Assembly (NCBI GenBank): GCA_015501075.1
Contig: JADNYJ010000028.1
Location: 245,140-309,139, forward strand
DNA: 64,000 bases
Direction: 5' to 3'
Origin: Gymnopilus junonius
Taxonomy: Eukaryota > Basidiomycota > Agaricomycetes > Agaricales > Galerinaceae
Made by a program: the position numbers and the translations under genes
Notes under the pieces: generated by a model
What the model saw: the letters and a program-made list of their open reading frames with translations, nothing else
Database searches by the model: none
What the model was told of the DNA's origin: nothing
Shown: in pieces, positions 1 through 11,511 of the stretch
Layout: each line of letters starts with the position of its first letter
Position numbering within the stretch: position 1 is the stretch's first letter

Positions 1-81
1 CAAATACCTATCGTTCACCGACGCCATTGGGCATGGACATGCAAAGCCCACCAATGCAAGGACAAGTATTGTCAATCCCAT
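1..81 (-). CDS. possible 5' end of a secreted or membrane protein, cut by window edge
   Basis: Reading leftward from an ATG at 81, 27 codons stay open to the window edge and begin with a strongly hydrophobic stretch (GLTILVLALVGFACPCP), which looks like a signal peptide or a first membrane helix. No family can be assigned from so little sequence. It could equally be an internal membrane-helix exon of a larger gene, or chance. Confidence 0.25.
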   Translation of the reverse strand, partial: MGLTILVLALVGFACPCPMASVNDRYL

Positions 82-1724
82 GACACAAGTATCCAGTATG
101 CCTACAAGAAATAATCATGATTGAGAAAAATAAGCAGAGTGAGATAAGGAGAATGGCATGATTTCTGAAAAGACGTCACCGTTAATAATGGAGACCCTTA
201 GCAAGGCTATCAGAAGACTGTGACAAGGCTGGCGGAAATGATTGCGTCCCGAATGTTAATTTAATTTGAGCATTTTTCTCCATTAAAGTCATTAGTCAGA
301 ATACAGTAAATTCTATAGCGCGTAGATAGAGCGTGGAAGTCCAAGATGCCTAGTCGATTTATCCATTTACCCGGGACTTTGCAGTTGAAAAGTATTTGAA
401 AGATAATAGCGACTGACGATAGGCAACGTGATTGATAGATCAATCAATGATAAAGCACGCGACTCCTGAATATGAAAAGAAGAAACTTATAACATAAATT
501 TCCCCACCCTGGCCGGCGATTCAGTTGGGCTGAACGAAACGAGCAGATAAAGCTATTGGTTGCAGACGTCCATTTAACAAGTTAACTTGGAAAGGACATG
601 GACATAAAGTCATAGGTCTTGAATGGGCGACAGTGGCTGGTGCAACTTCGACCTCCATTCTCATCCACCTGCAGGTTGTCAATGTTACGTGCCAACTTCC
701 GTCACGTACCTCTCTAGCTGTGCAGGAAGTCATTAAAAACAGCCGAAAAGTAGTGTCAGGCAGAAAATTGTACCCCTTCCCACAGGCTAGCGAGTATTCC
801 TGGACAGGAGTTCATGCCCGAACGTCAAAAAGCTGGAGAAATGGACCTTGGAAGTTTTCTGTCAGTGACTCAGAAGCAATGTGAATTTAACCCGAGGATC
901 ATGATCGGCATCCTTGAAGACAGTCTTGCGAAGGAGCAGTCCAAAACAGGAACCCGAGAACCATTAGCGAAAATAAGAATAAGGAGACCACGTCCGTAAT
1001 AAAGCCATTTCCTCGAGGTTCATTGACATCCATGGGATCGTAGGTCAGACGTAGAAGACTTTCTGGAAATGTGCCTCTTGGCAGCTCCTACGTTTACAAA
1101 CTGTTCGCATACGGCATGGTCGAGGCATTTTATCCGCAGCAGAGCAGTGTGGCAAAGCAAAAAGACGATTGGAAGAAAGTGAACGGAATACCGGTGGCTG
1201 TGACCTCAAAATTGTTCGTCCGGCAACAGCCTAAATGTTGCCAAAATTAGATAGATTGCCCCAAATTAGGTCTGCAGAAGGTCCGAGTGATCCGGCATCC
1301 TATTTTTCGTCCATGTTCCTTTTCGACGCGCTTCTCGTGGTCATTTCATCGAAGATACGAGGAGCGATGTCGGTGTCAACAACTGGCGAGTGGATGCCTC
1401 TCAATGATAAACTCATTTCGCCTGTGATAGAGTGGCTGAACGATTACTAGTCATTACGCCCACTTGACATCGACGGCATGGACCAAGCGATGAAGTTCCC
1501 TACATAGACAGGATGCAAACCAAATTGGGAGCGCGTTTTATGGCAAGAAAAGAATCCAAAAGATCGTGCAAGCGATTGACTGAAAGTATTCTTCCCAGGA
1601 AGCAGGTGACATCATCCCACAAGCATCCTTATAAGAACCTTCATCCTCTTTTATTTCCTAGTGGATCGTCCGTTCCTCACTTTCCCGCCGCTCTTCAGCT
1701 CGCCGCTAACACATCCTCGCCAAC
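82..1724. other. intergenic, no recognised gene
   Basis: Only short overlapping reading frames are present, and none carries a recognisable motif. One stretch ending near 1249 (read + from about 1045, including the words YVYKLFAYGMVEAFYPQQ) looks mildly protein-like but is preceded by a stop and has no family match I can name. It may be a gene remnant. Confidence 0.4.
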
Positions 1725-3434
1725 ATGGTTGATTGGAAGTCGCCAGATGAAATCACACAGGACGGTGGTAAGTCCATCTTTTATGCTACACCAGCATTGG
1801 AATAAGCCTCGCGCAGTCGCGTTCGGCAGGTTCATGCATTGTCTTTTGGGCGTGTATATGTGAGCATTTACAAGCAATCGGGTCTCGTCATTCGTAATTG
1901 ACTGTGGCATATAGTTGGGAATTTGTCGTGTCCTTCGACTTCGACTGGCAATACATCACCGGGAAGAGGACATTTCGTTGGCCAATGGTATGCATTTCGA
2001 TACTGCTAGACATTGAAAGGGTTTCTGAAATCGTATAGATCTTTTATTTTCTGAATCGTTATTGTCTTCTTTTTGCCTTGATTGGAATGTATGCGCGTTA
2101 CTCCACTTGCCGTTGTACACCATCTGATCCATTTCTTTCGTATGAAGAGCTATTGCATTGAATGTCACAAAGTGAGGATAATTTCAACTCCTACTGTGGA
2201 TGCTCTCTCATCGTCTTCGTGTCAGGGAAGTGAATTGCCAAGGACTGTATACGTTCAACCAGGTAGATATATGCTTTATAGTATTGCGGACCCATGCTGG
2301 ATTAGCGGTTTAGTGCTTCGGAAATGCGGCCATTGGTCTTGCGAGCATTAACCTCTCTCTCAGAACGTAAGCAGGTCCGGGATTTGTGCATATATGTGCT
2401 CTAATCACTACAATTTAGGATGGCCGTTTGGTCTAGACGATGGTTCATAGTCTTGCCTCTCATTCTCATCATCCTCGGCCACTGGTCTCTTCTCCTGCAT
2501 GGTCAGTAAGCATTGATCTTGCAGCGCATATGATGTTCTCATACCACTTCCAGGCATTCTTTTGAAAGCGGCCTGGATACCCGGTCAAGGCTGCGCCATT
2601 ACAGAAACTGACAATACCATGCTCGCGGCCACCTTTATCTATTCAATGGTTTTCGACCTTATCGTTCTGACCTTGACGGCATTCAAACTGGTCTATCCTG
2701 CTTCCGGACGCTCGAGGCTCGTCGAGCTCATTTTTAAAGATGGTCTGATTTATTTCACAATCGCGTAAGTTCCATTTGGAGCATATCAAAGGCTACATTT
2801 TTCATGTCCAAGTTATGAATACTTAGGTTCCTCGCCAACTTGATCGCAACAGTGCGTCTATCAGATTGTTCGCCTTCAATGTATTCTGACCATTTTCAGG
2901 TTTTCATGCTTATCAACCTCAACGCTGTGATGTCCGTTATTGCTAATGTTCCAGCAGCTATCGCTTCTACGGTCAGTATACTCCTCGTCTATTGTTGGCC
3001 CCAATACACGATGACGCCTCGGATAGATTGTTGCAGGCCGAATCGTCCGAAGGTTAAGTAACTTCACATCACAGGGTCCAGAAATGTTCCCGTATGTTGT
3101 TTTCATTTTCGAATTGAACAGAGGACTAATGTTTATCAAGGTCAACGACGCAAGGCTCCACTATTGCCTTCCGTTCGAATATGTCTGGTGGTCTCCGCCC
3201 AAAATTTTCCACAAAGTTGTCAACGGCCAAATCGGAAGGCGTTCACGTTCAAGTACGTTATTCTTGTCCGGCGTCACAAATTTTCTGACACTCGTTCAGA
3301 TGGAGACTTTCGAAAGCCCCGTGGACAAGAGCACTTACGTCGAATATGACGCGGCGGGAGAAATTTCCAAAGGCGACAGCTTTGATCCAGAAGCGCAGGG
3401 CATAAGCAATGAGTTCAAACGCCCTCCGTATTAG
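1725..3434 (+). CDS. basidiomycete multi-pass (7-TM type) integral membrane protein
   Basis: A multi-exon gene of a family very common in Agaricomycetes, often annotated only as an integral membrane protein. Exons can be followed through short introns. The first begins MVDWKSPDEITQDG. Later ones give FGRFMHCLLGVY, then WEFVVSFDFDWQYITGKRTF, IFYFLNRYCLLFALIG, EVNCQGLYTFNQ, CFGNAAIGLASINLSLRT, MAVWSRRWFIV, and a helix around GILLKAAWIPGQGC. The tail is hydrophilic (KLSTAKSEGVHVQ then METFESPVDKSTY) and ends FKRPPY. The alternation of about seven hydrophobic segments with short loops and a polar cytoplasmic tail suggests a plasma or endomembrane protein. Its function is unknown; a receptor-like role is only an analogy. 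At least seven introns are needed, so exon borders are approximate, but the reading is continuous and looks intact. Confidence 0.82.
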
Positions 3435-4914
3435 AACGTTCCTGTCACCTCCGATCTTTCGCGGATTCGCCAGCATAACCCTATCGTTCAAAAAGTATAA
3501 TTGGCATGCCACTTTCCTTTTACATCGATTTCAATCTGAACCTATCAAACCCTCTCTTCCGAACGACTATCCTCTTTCCAATCATTTGCGCTCTCATCGC
3601 TTTCTTATTTTCTCGATCCAAGAACCTTGTTTCGATTTGGACGATATCTTCCTCCAGGGAGATGGACATTCGCATTTCATGGCAAGCTCACTATCATTCT
3701 TTCGTTTATTATGGACGCATTCCATCAATTCATCATCCATCATTTGGGGGTCCTGTCGAATGGGATCCACGGCATTTTTTCTTCGTGAACTATCCCCCTG
3801 TTTCTCGCTTCCACCGAACAATCCTCTACAGCGTGAAGAGCTCAAATAACTGGGAAGAACATTTTGCCTATATATCGGTCGTCTCTCGTTCAAATTCAAC
3901 TTCCAATTACCTCGTTTTTTTTTTCATCCTTGATATAGTCGAAAGAATGGATCGAAAACTGGCACCATTTCCCTGGATTCAGAGAATCATTAAATACACG
4001 CATTAGATTGGATCATTTTAGCAGCAGCATCCACATTGAAAATTTATTGCAATCGTTTTTTCAATGCGCCGCCCGTGATGAAATTCAAGAGGCGCTTTCT
4101 GTTGTCCGAGATCACCATGACATGCCCAATAAAGGGAAGCCCGACGTTGTGGCTGTGCCTTGATCAAAAGTTCAGCCATACTCTGCTTTCATTCTGCGTT
4201 GACGAGGCGCGGTGCACCGCCGTTTGCTGCGGATGTATTCCATGTTTATAATTTCAGGTTAGATTTACACCAATGAGCGACGAAATGTTTCTCATCCGAA
4301 ACGCCATGGCCCATGCGAATGTCTGCTCTTCCTAAATTACTTTCTTTCGGCTGATCAACAAGATGTCCGTTTATTTTTCTGGACTCCTAAATTCCCATGA
4401 GGTGCTACCCAAGGCCATGTGCGCTGCGGTCCAGCTGGCACGAATAGGTGACGACATGACCAAAGGGTCAGGGAAGGCCGATCTGCGTGGACTTGAGGAA
4501 GCTGGACCTCGGGGTCGCGTCGAGCAAGCCGCACGCATGGAGTCGGGGGCGATGACGAGAGGCAAAACATTGACGACTACGGACAGGTATTTACAAGATA
4601 AATGTTATCTAATCTAATCCGACTAGCCAGATGAGGTTGCCGCAGTTGTTCATCGACTATCCTCGATTTATCTACCATTCCGTCTTGGCGTTTAACAGGT
4701 CCTCGAAATTCCTCTCTTTGACTTGGAAGCCAATAGGAAAAAGTATGAAGCGCGTGGCACACCTCTTCGAGTGATTGGGCACATCAACGAAGCTCTGCGC
4801 TGAGTAGGGAAAGATCAGAAGTCATGCGATGAGGCTCTCGTGGCAGTGGCACTACATTGGACAAGGTCCGAGGTCGCCTCTTCAACGCCTCTTTCAAGCG
4901 CACCGACCGCAGCG
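3435..4914. other. intergenic, AT-rich, no supported gene
   Basis: The longest open frame (3506-4006, +) is rich in Phe, Ile and Ser, as expected from pyrimidine-rich DNA, and shows no motif. Frames at 4355-4617 overlap one another on both strands in a locally GC-rich patch. Nothing here can be supported as coding. The promoter of the monooxygenase that starts at 4915 must lie at the right end. Confidence 0.4.
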
Positions 4915-6680
4915 ATGTCCACGCCATTGCGCATAGGAATTGTGTGGGTTTATTTTCTGCTCCTCTGCTACTCAACTTGATATCGTTCTTGTGGCATGTC
5001 AGAGGGGGCGGCATTGGAGGACTGGCTTTAGCCCTCGGACTCAAACACATAGTTCCAGAAAAGCAAATACACGTCGACATTTACGAGGCTGCTGGAGAGC
5101 TGAAACAAGTTGGGGCGGGTATTACCATGTGGCCTAGAGCATTGGAAATTCTGAAGGAAATGGGACTGCGGGAGACTTTGGAAAGGCGCTTATCATTAGA
5201 TCAGCAGCGTGGGCCCAAAAATGACGTGCATGGTATGTGGTTCGTGGATCTAACCACTCATTTTAAATGCGAAAGCTCGAATTCTTTCTGGCCATAGTTT
5301 ACAGAAAAAGCGATCAGAAAGAAGGCATTACGATCCTAGAGCTGGAAACCCGTAAGCCAGTTATTTTTACGACAATTCCTTCTTGTCAAATAAGCGACGT
5401 AACAAGGTGGATCTCAGCTGTTCTACCGCTCTGAATTACAGGATTTTCTTCTAGAGGACACGTCTTCAAGCAATATCAATCTTCATACTTCGCACCGACT
5501 TGTGTCGTACGAAGAGAAGGAAAACAGCGTTGATTTGACATTTAAGAACGGCGAAACCGCGACTTGTGATTTATTGGTGGGCGCAGATGGGCTAAACTCC
5601 GTGGTTAGAGGCTGTCTTCTGGCGCAAGGAAAGAACTGGTCCCAAGAAGAGGCATACATTAAAGCCCAACCCGTCTGGAGTGGCACTACTATATATCGGG
5701 AGTTGTTGAACGCTGATCCCATCAGGCGGGATTATCCAAATCATGGAGCTCTGAAACAGTTGAATGTCGTGCGTATTTTATTCTGGGTTGATAGTGTCGT
5801 TTTCCTCTGATGTTTTCTCTGGATAGTATCTGGGTAAAAGCAAGGTGATTCGTCGAGTTTTTCGAAATATTCTACCCACTTCATGCTTAAACTAAAACTT
5901 TTAATTAAAGCACATAGTTGCTTACCCAGTTTCGCAAGGAAAGGTCATAAATGTCCTCGTATTCTTTTCGGATCCGGAAAAGCATGGCACCCCTATGGAG
6001 GGCCATTCAAATTCGGACAACGCAACACCTGATTTTATTTCTGAATTTAAAGGATGGGAAGAGGACGTACGAGTGATTGCAATGGTATAAATCTCTCAAT
6101 TACCGAAGGAATAACTCATTGAGTTCTGCATTTGAAGAACTTGGCAAAACCTTCTCGCTGGGCTCTTCAGACTGTTCGGCCCTTGGAAACATACGTTTCG
6201 AGACGTGTAGTCCTCATGGGCGATGCGGTAAGAAAAAAATTGGAAAGCAAAATAAATCCTTTCACCGGTTGTTATGCTAGGCGCATGCAATGGAAACTCA
6301 CCTCGCAAATGGTGTTGGGCAAGCGATTGAAGTAAGCATCTTTCTCTTTTTTTTGCGCTTAGTAAATTAACGCGATATCAGGACGCTTACATTCTCTCTA
6401 ATATAATTGCGAAAGCCCTCGAAAAGGACTCAGTTAACATCCCAGATCTCACGAAGATATACGACACTATCCGACAACCGTTCGGAAATTTTGCGGTTGA
6501 AGCATCAAGAAATCAAGGCCGATTATACGAGTTACTTGCGCCAGGCTTTGAAGATGTCAAAGAGGGCGAGTGTGTCTCGGCAGAGAGACTCAGGAGCTAG
6601 CGGAGCGTATTGATAGAGGTTTCGACTGGGTTCTTCAGTCTGCGAGTCATGACCTTGAGAGGGCTCTGTTGATGGTGTAG
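4915..6680 (+). CDS. FAD-dependent monooxygenase, salicylate hydroxylase-like
   Basis: A group A flavoprotein aromatic hydroxylase by its motifs. The N-terminal Rossmann fingerprint is assembled across the first intron: MSTPLRIGIV joins GGGIGGLALALG, and is followed by an acidic residue ending the second strand (VDIYEAAGELKQVGAGI). Next come FYRSELQDFLL, the DG motif region DLLVGADGLNSVVRG, and the second FAD motif GDA|HAMETHLANGVGQAIEDAY split by an intron. Such enzymes use NAD(P)H and O2 to hydroxylate, often decarboxylatively, aromatic acids. The usual HAMxPH has Thr in place of Pro (HAMETH). The C-terminus ends SHDLERALLMV. The start was chosen because it precedes the GxGxxG strand directly. 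It lies 119 bp upstream of a P450 on the same strand, which suggests a shared pathway. The substrate is unknown. Confidence 0.88.
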
Positions 6681-6798
6681 TTACTGTAGTGGCGTAGTAT
6701 AATATTGAGTATATCAACTTCTAGAGAATAATACTCGGGCAGCCGCCCCGGTTTTTGTCCGAGATCCCCGAATACGTAAGCAGTCTAAAAACAGGTCG

Positions 6799-9276
6799 AT
6801 GTCATTGGTGCTGAGTCCTCGCCGCCCGCTTCTCAGCCCTCTCACTCTCGGGCTTTTACACGCCCTGTACGCTTTCCAGCAATCTTCTTTCATGTCGGAG
6901 CCCATGGACGCCTCTTTCCTAGGGATTTTGTCTCCATATTACGCCGACTTTCACCAATTTCTTGAGCGCAACAACCTTACGATCACAAATGCTCTTATTA
7001 CACTCTCGGCAGTCTTTGTAGTGTCCAGAATAGTGAAATACCGTCAAGGACTACAGGTACGTTCATTTTTTTTTTGATGACGTCCTCACCTTATGTTGAG
7101 TTGATGTGCGTCTAGACTGTAAGCCATCTTCCAGGACTTCGCGTCCCATTCTGGCCATTAGGTCTGCCAGGCGTCCTCATTCCTACGTGTTGGTGGAATC
7201 CCGGAGCGTACTTTACCTGGACATGGCGTGAAAGCCGTGAGTCTTGTCCTTGATTGGTTGCATATCATTCCTCACACTTCCTCAGTATATAAACGCTTTG
7301 GTCACGACACCATTTCCATTGTACCATTTGTAGGCGGACCAGCCGGACTATACACAGCCAATCTCGACATTGCTCGCCAGGTTGTGGTAGGGGGACACAA
7401 GACGAGCTTCATCAAGCCGGAGAGCATGAGTCGCGTTTTATTGTATGTTCATTTTTGTTACCTTCCATTATGCCATTTCTTAATGTTGACGTAGATTATG
7501 GGGGATGAACCTCGTAGCGTCGGACGGTGAGGTATGGAGAAGACACAGGCGCGTTATGGGCCCAGCGTTTAACAACGATCTGTGAGGAAATTGTCTAATG
7601 CCAATTAGATATCTCGATTTCAGTTCCGTTTTCTACAAGATATCGCCTGGTCTGGAAAGAATCGTTGAGCACATACAAAGAAATGCTGGCAGGGGAAGGA
7701 TGGGAGTCGAAGAAAGAAGTCGAAATTCCTATCCTCCAGAAGTTTACGTTTAAGGTAGTAATATATTACCTGCCTCTTGCCATGGATCTTTCTCATTTTC
7801 TTCAGTATGCGCTTTTGATTATCGGAAAATGCGGTTTCGGCTTTGACTTCAACTGGTTCTCACCTCCAAAAGCAGCGGATGGTAAAATGTCTGTTTTGGA
7901 ATCCCTTCGCGTCGTTGCAGATACGTATATGATTCCCGTTTTCATGCCGAAATGGGTTCTGAAGCTGCCGTTCAAGAGGTAAGTCATTATGATATAGTCC
8001 CTCTTCTTGATGGTGGTGACTGTTGCTGCATATCCTAGAATTCAAGAATCAAACGAGGCTCACGAACAACTGATGCACTTCATGAAAACTCAAGTATCAG
8101 AGAGGAAGGCTGAGATTCGGTCCCAAGCGGAATCAGTTGATAACAGGCACGATGCTTTTACCATGCTCGTCAAGGCCAATGAAGAGGAAGGGAAATTCAA
8201 GTTGGATGATCAGGAATTGGTCAGATTTTTCCTCATGGCATCTTCATGCTGGTATTGATCAGAGTTGCTCAGATCGGGAACGTGTTTATCATGCTATTCG
8301 CGGGTCATGGTAAGGCATAGATTACAGTAAGTCAAACGCGGAAATGCTGATTTGTTCGTTGACCGCAGAAACGACTGCTCATACCCTAGCGGCGACTCTT
8401 GGCTTTCTCTCAGTGAACGAGGACATTCAAGAAGAAATCTACGAACAAGTAATCTCTGTTGTCGGACATGATCGTGATCCAGTGAATCCTTTCGCTTGTC
8501 AACCTCCTATTTTTGTTCATCAAGTAAAATTTGCAGGAATTCGATGATTACTCCAAGCTAGATAAGGTTCTTGCAGGATTCTATGAAGCACTCAGACTGT
8601 TCCGTGAGTGTCTGTGAGAAATGTGCAAACTTCGCCAATGCTAATCAGAAGCGTAAAGCTGCTGGATATCTTCTTATACGTGAAGCTTATGAGGATACTG
8701 TCTTGCACGTTCCTAAACCGGTAGGGGAAGAAGGAACGACTACTATTCCTATACCGAAAGGTACTCAGGTAGGCAGGCGCACATTTTGGGCGAAACGAAC
8801 AAAACCCTAAATTAAGAATTGCAGGTCGTGATTGATATGATTGGAGCTCGTGAGTGCACCACTTTAAAAATGTTTATGCCTTATGATGGGCTAATTTCTG
8901 TCGACTAGAATTGAACCCACGATACTTTGATAAACCTGAAGAGTTCAGACCATCAAGGTGGTATGGTCTTGCAACTGATTCTGAAGCGTTTTCTGCCTTC
9001 AGCATTGGTATGTTCTTGATGATTCCTTATTTTTGCAAGGAGAGGTTGATGAATTTTTATTTCTTTCTTGCAGGTCCTAGAGCATGCATTGGACGTAAAT
9101 TCGCCACTGTGGAATCTGTTTGTTTCCTTTCTATGCTCCTTCGTGATTTCAAGGTCCAGCCCATTTTGCGCCCTGGCGAAACAAAGCAACAGTGGGGTAA
9201 CAGGGTGCTTGACGCTAAGATCGTGATCACCTTGGGCATGGCGGATGTACCTGTGAGATTTGTTCGAAGGACCTAG
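6799..9276 (+). CDS. cytochrome P450 monooxygenase
   Basis: A complete microsomal-type class II P450 with many short introns. The N-terminus carries a hydrophobic anchor (about residues 45-75, NALITLSAVFVVS). Recognisable blocks in order: LVASDGEVWRRHRRVMGPAF in the C-helix region; the I-helix AGH|ETTAHTLAATLG, with the intron inside the Glu codon; the K-helix ExxR in FYEALRLFP; LIREAYEDTVLHVP; the PERF-type EEFRPSRW; and the heme loop FSIGPRACIGRKFA with the Cys ligand. The C-terminus is VPVRFVRRT. The exon after EALRLF joins best at an AAG acceptor (CC|CTGCTGG) rather than the nearby CAG, restoring FPAGYLLIR. It needs a P450 reductase encoded elsewhere. The close tandem position behind the FAD monooxygenase suggests they act on related substrates. 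The P450 family number cannot be assigned by eye. Confidence 0.9.
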
Positions 9277-9696
9277 TTGTTGTATCAATTGTATTTTACA
9301 GTATGAAGTCCATACCCTTAAGTTGATTCATACTTGTACTTTATATCTTCTTGCTACCGTCATTATACAGTATACCTCTTGGAATTGTCGTGGATGTAGC
9401 ACATGTGTTCTGCTGTAGTGGCCAACCTTATCTTGCATCCCGAATTTCCTTCCAGGATGAGTGAGATGTCATTATGGCATACCCAAGTGCTGCTCGGTTA
9501 TGAATAACCGGAGCACGAGAAATTTCTATTTGCAATTGTTGAATTCGTTTTTCATTTCGCTCCATCTTGGTGTTCTGTAGGTCCCGCGTCGAGGTTGAAG
9601 GCAAGTCATCTGTTCCAGTTCGTCGTTGCGATGCCTGATAGTGATAGATGTCCATTTTATACCAAACTCATACCCCTCCTTTACGCAGGCATAGCG

Positions 9697-11304
9697 ATGA
9701 CAGGGTGTGACTTTTGTGATTTTTCTAGGCCTGGGCGGTACAAGTTGCATCGTTCCTGTGAAATGTACAATGGCGGACCTTGCGACGTATGCACTAATCT
9801 GGAAGACCTTGATTCCAAGATACTGGCGTCCAAAGCGGCCCTGGAGCTGTTGGTCGAACAACATCGGAGACTGAGGACCCAAGCCAATAAAAAACACGAC
9901 AGAATAACTCGTTTATTGCCAGCCGAAATTATATCGAGCATTTTCACTTTCTGTATGCCTGAAATACCACCCGCCGAGGACGGTGCTCTGAGGACGATCG
10001 GGAAGGACAAACTCGCCACCCGATTCGTCTTAAGTGCTGTCTGTCGAGATTGGAGGAGCATTGCTTTGTCGACTCCCCAGTTATGGTGTTTGATCGTCAT
10101 CTCTCTCGAAACATCAAACCTCGCGGAGCATTTCAGTGCTTCTCGAGAGCTAATCGCTCGTTCCGGTCGCCTTCCCCTGTCGATCGACATCTTTTCAGAT
10201 GTTCTGTCTGAGAAGCCCGATCCTGAAGATATGGATGGGTTTTATAGTCTGATCCAACTTATCAATGAACAGGCCAGTCGCTGGCACATATTGGAGCTCG
10301 AAATTCCAACCCCATTTTTTTCCAGATTTTCCGGTGTGTGTGGGCCTATTCATCGTCTTCGCAGGTTTAGGTTGCATCCCATCTCTGTTGACTCCAAAAC
10401 CTTCAAATTTGGCATGTGCGATGGGAAGTTGGAACCAGAAGAACTTAGGGTCCAAAATGTTCGATTGAAAGCCGTCGACATCTCTTGGAACTGGGTCACA
10501 TATGCTCACCTCACTCAATTCCGAATCGATGAATGCTTTGAATTCCTGAGGCGCACCCCGCGATTGGAAGAATGCTTCTTCGAAGCTATTTGGGGAAGGA
10601 ATGAAAAAAATTTGGAATTTCCAATAGGACCCAACGTGCTGCACTCTCAACTCCAGTGTTTGTCCGTCAGCTCGCCGCAAATTAATTTATTATTCGACAA
10701 CATCACAGTTCCTGCTCTGCAAATACTGGATTGCCGCAAATTATACGAGATTCCCGCCGACGCTATTTTGTCACTTCTTGGACGCTCAGGTTGCATTCTG
10801 GAAAAATTGCTTCTCACCGCGGCATATGACTTCGAAGCAACCGATCTTATAGCCCTCCTCGAGAAAATCCCTTCTATTCAGGGTCTACAGCTTTATACGA
10901 AAGGTCTTCGTGCTTCATCGCCGGATACCTTGTTTGAGCACCTTGCCAGTACTTCTGTATGGAAACAAGGGTGTTCTGGAAACAACTTTCTTCCGGAGCT
11001 CAAGAATTTGTGCTATGTCCACTTTGAATCGAGGGAGCCGTTTTCTTGGTCCCTTATTCCGGACATCTTTGGTCCCATATCCTGCTCCGGAGAATCACAT
11101 CGACGACCTTTGGAATCCATCGATTTGCAAATAGATTACTCTCCTAAACACGGCCACATTGACAAGGTCCCATTGTCTCGAATTTTGACGGTTCTGGATG
11201 CCGGAATGTGTATCAGTATCACAGCCTCTGGATCTGGAAAAGAAATCGACTATATAGATGTTTCTGCGAAATACCATGGGATTGAACGGAAACGGCCAAT
11301 GTAG
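9697..11304 (+). CDS. F-box domain protein with leucine-rich C-terminal region
   Basis: A single long exon encoding an Agaricomycete F-box protein. The F-box core reads LLPAEIISSIFTFC, continuing through VCRDWRSIALSTPQLW, and would recruit Skp1 in an SCF ubiquitin ligase. It is preceded by a coiled-coil-like stretch (ILASKAALELLVEQHRRL) and a short Cys cluster (GCDFC, HRSC, PCDVC) that may bind zinc. The remaining 400 or so residues have irregular leucine-rich spacing as in LRR-like substrate arms. The frame is open from 9595, so an in-frame start at 9595 or 9631 is possible. I prefer 9697 (MTGCDFCDF) because the upstream codons look like 5' leader. Substrates are unknown. These families are greatly expanded in mushroom genomes. 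Confidence 0.8.
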   Translation: MTGCDFCDFSRPGRYKLHRSCEMYNGGPCDVCTNLEDLDSKILASKAALELLVEQHRRLRTQANKKHDRITRLLPAEIISSIFTFCMPEIPPAEDGALRTIGKDKLATRFVLSAVCRDWRSIALSTPQLWCLIVISLETSNLAEHFSASRELIARSGRLPLSIDIFSDVLSEKPDPEDMDGFYSLIQLINEQASRWHILELEIPTPFFSRFSGVCGPIHRLRRFRLHPISVDSKTFKFGMCDGKLEPEELRVQNVRLKAVDISWNWVTYAHLTQFRIDECFEFLRRTPRLEECFFEAIWGRNEKNLEFPIGPNVLHSQLQCLSVSSPQINLLFDNITVPALQILDCRKLYEIPADAILSLLGRSGCILEKLLLTAAYDFEATDLIALLEKIPSIQGLQLYTKGLRASSPDTLFEHLASTSVWKQGCSGNNFLPELKNLCYVHFESREPFSWSLIPDIFGPISCSGESHRRPLESIDLQIDYSPKHGHIDKVPLSRILTVLDAGMCISITASGSGKEIDYIDVSAKYHGIERKRPM

Positions 11305-11511
11305 GTACTCTAGTCTCAGTTGCTTTTTCGTATTCCTTCAGCAGTAGCGCAATACGCTACCGTTAATAGTGTAAATATGATGTCGCCCTGACGCTTTACT
11401 TTTGAGATTTTTTTCTCTATTTGGTTGTATTATGTACCGTGGCCGATGTCTTTTGAGTCCCTCATCATCATCCGTCAACCTGTTCTTGAACTGTGAACAT
11501 CTCAATCCTTC

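Noticed and set aside
3506..4006. 166-codon plus-strand ORF
   Set aside because: Composition (Phe/Ile/Ser) follows pyrimidine-rich DNA, there is an antisense ORF over the same span, and no motif or sensible splice partners are seen.
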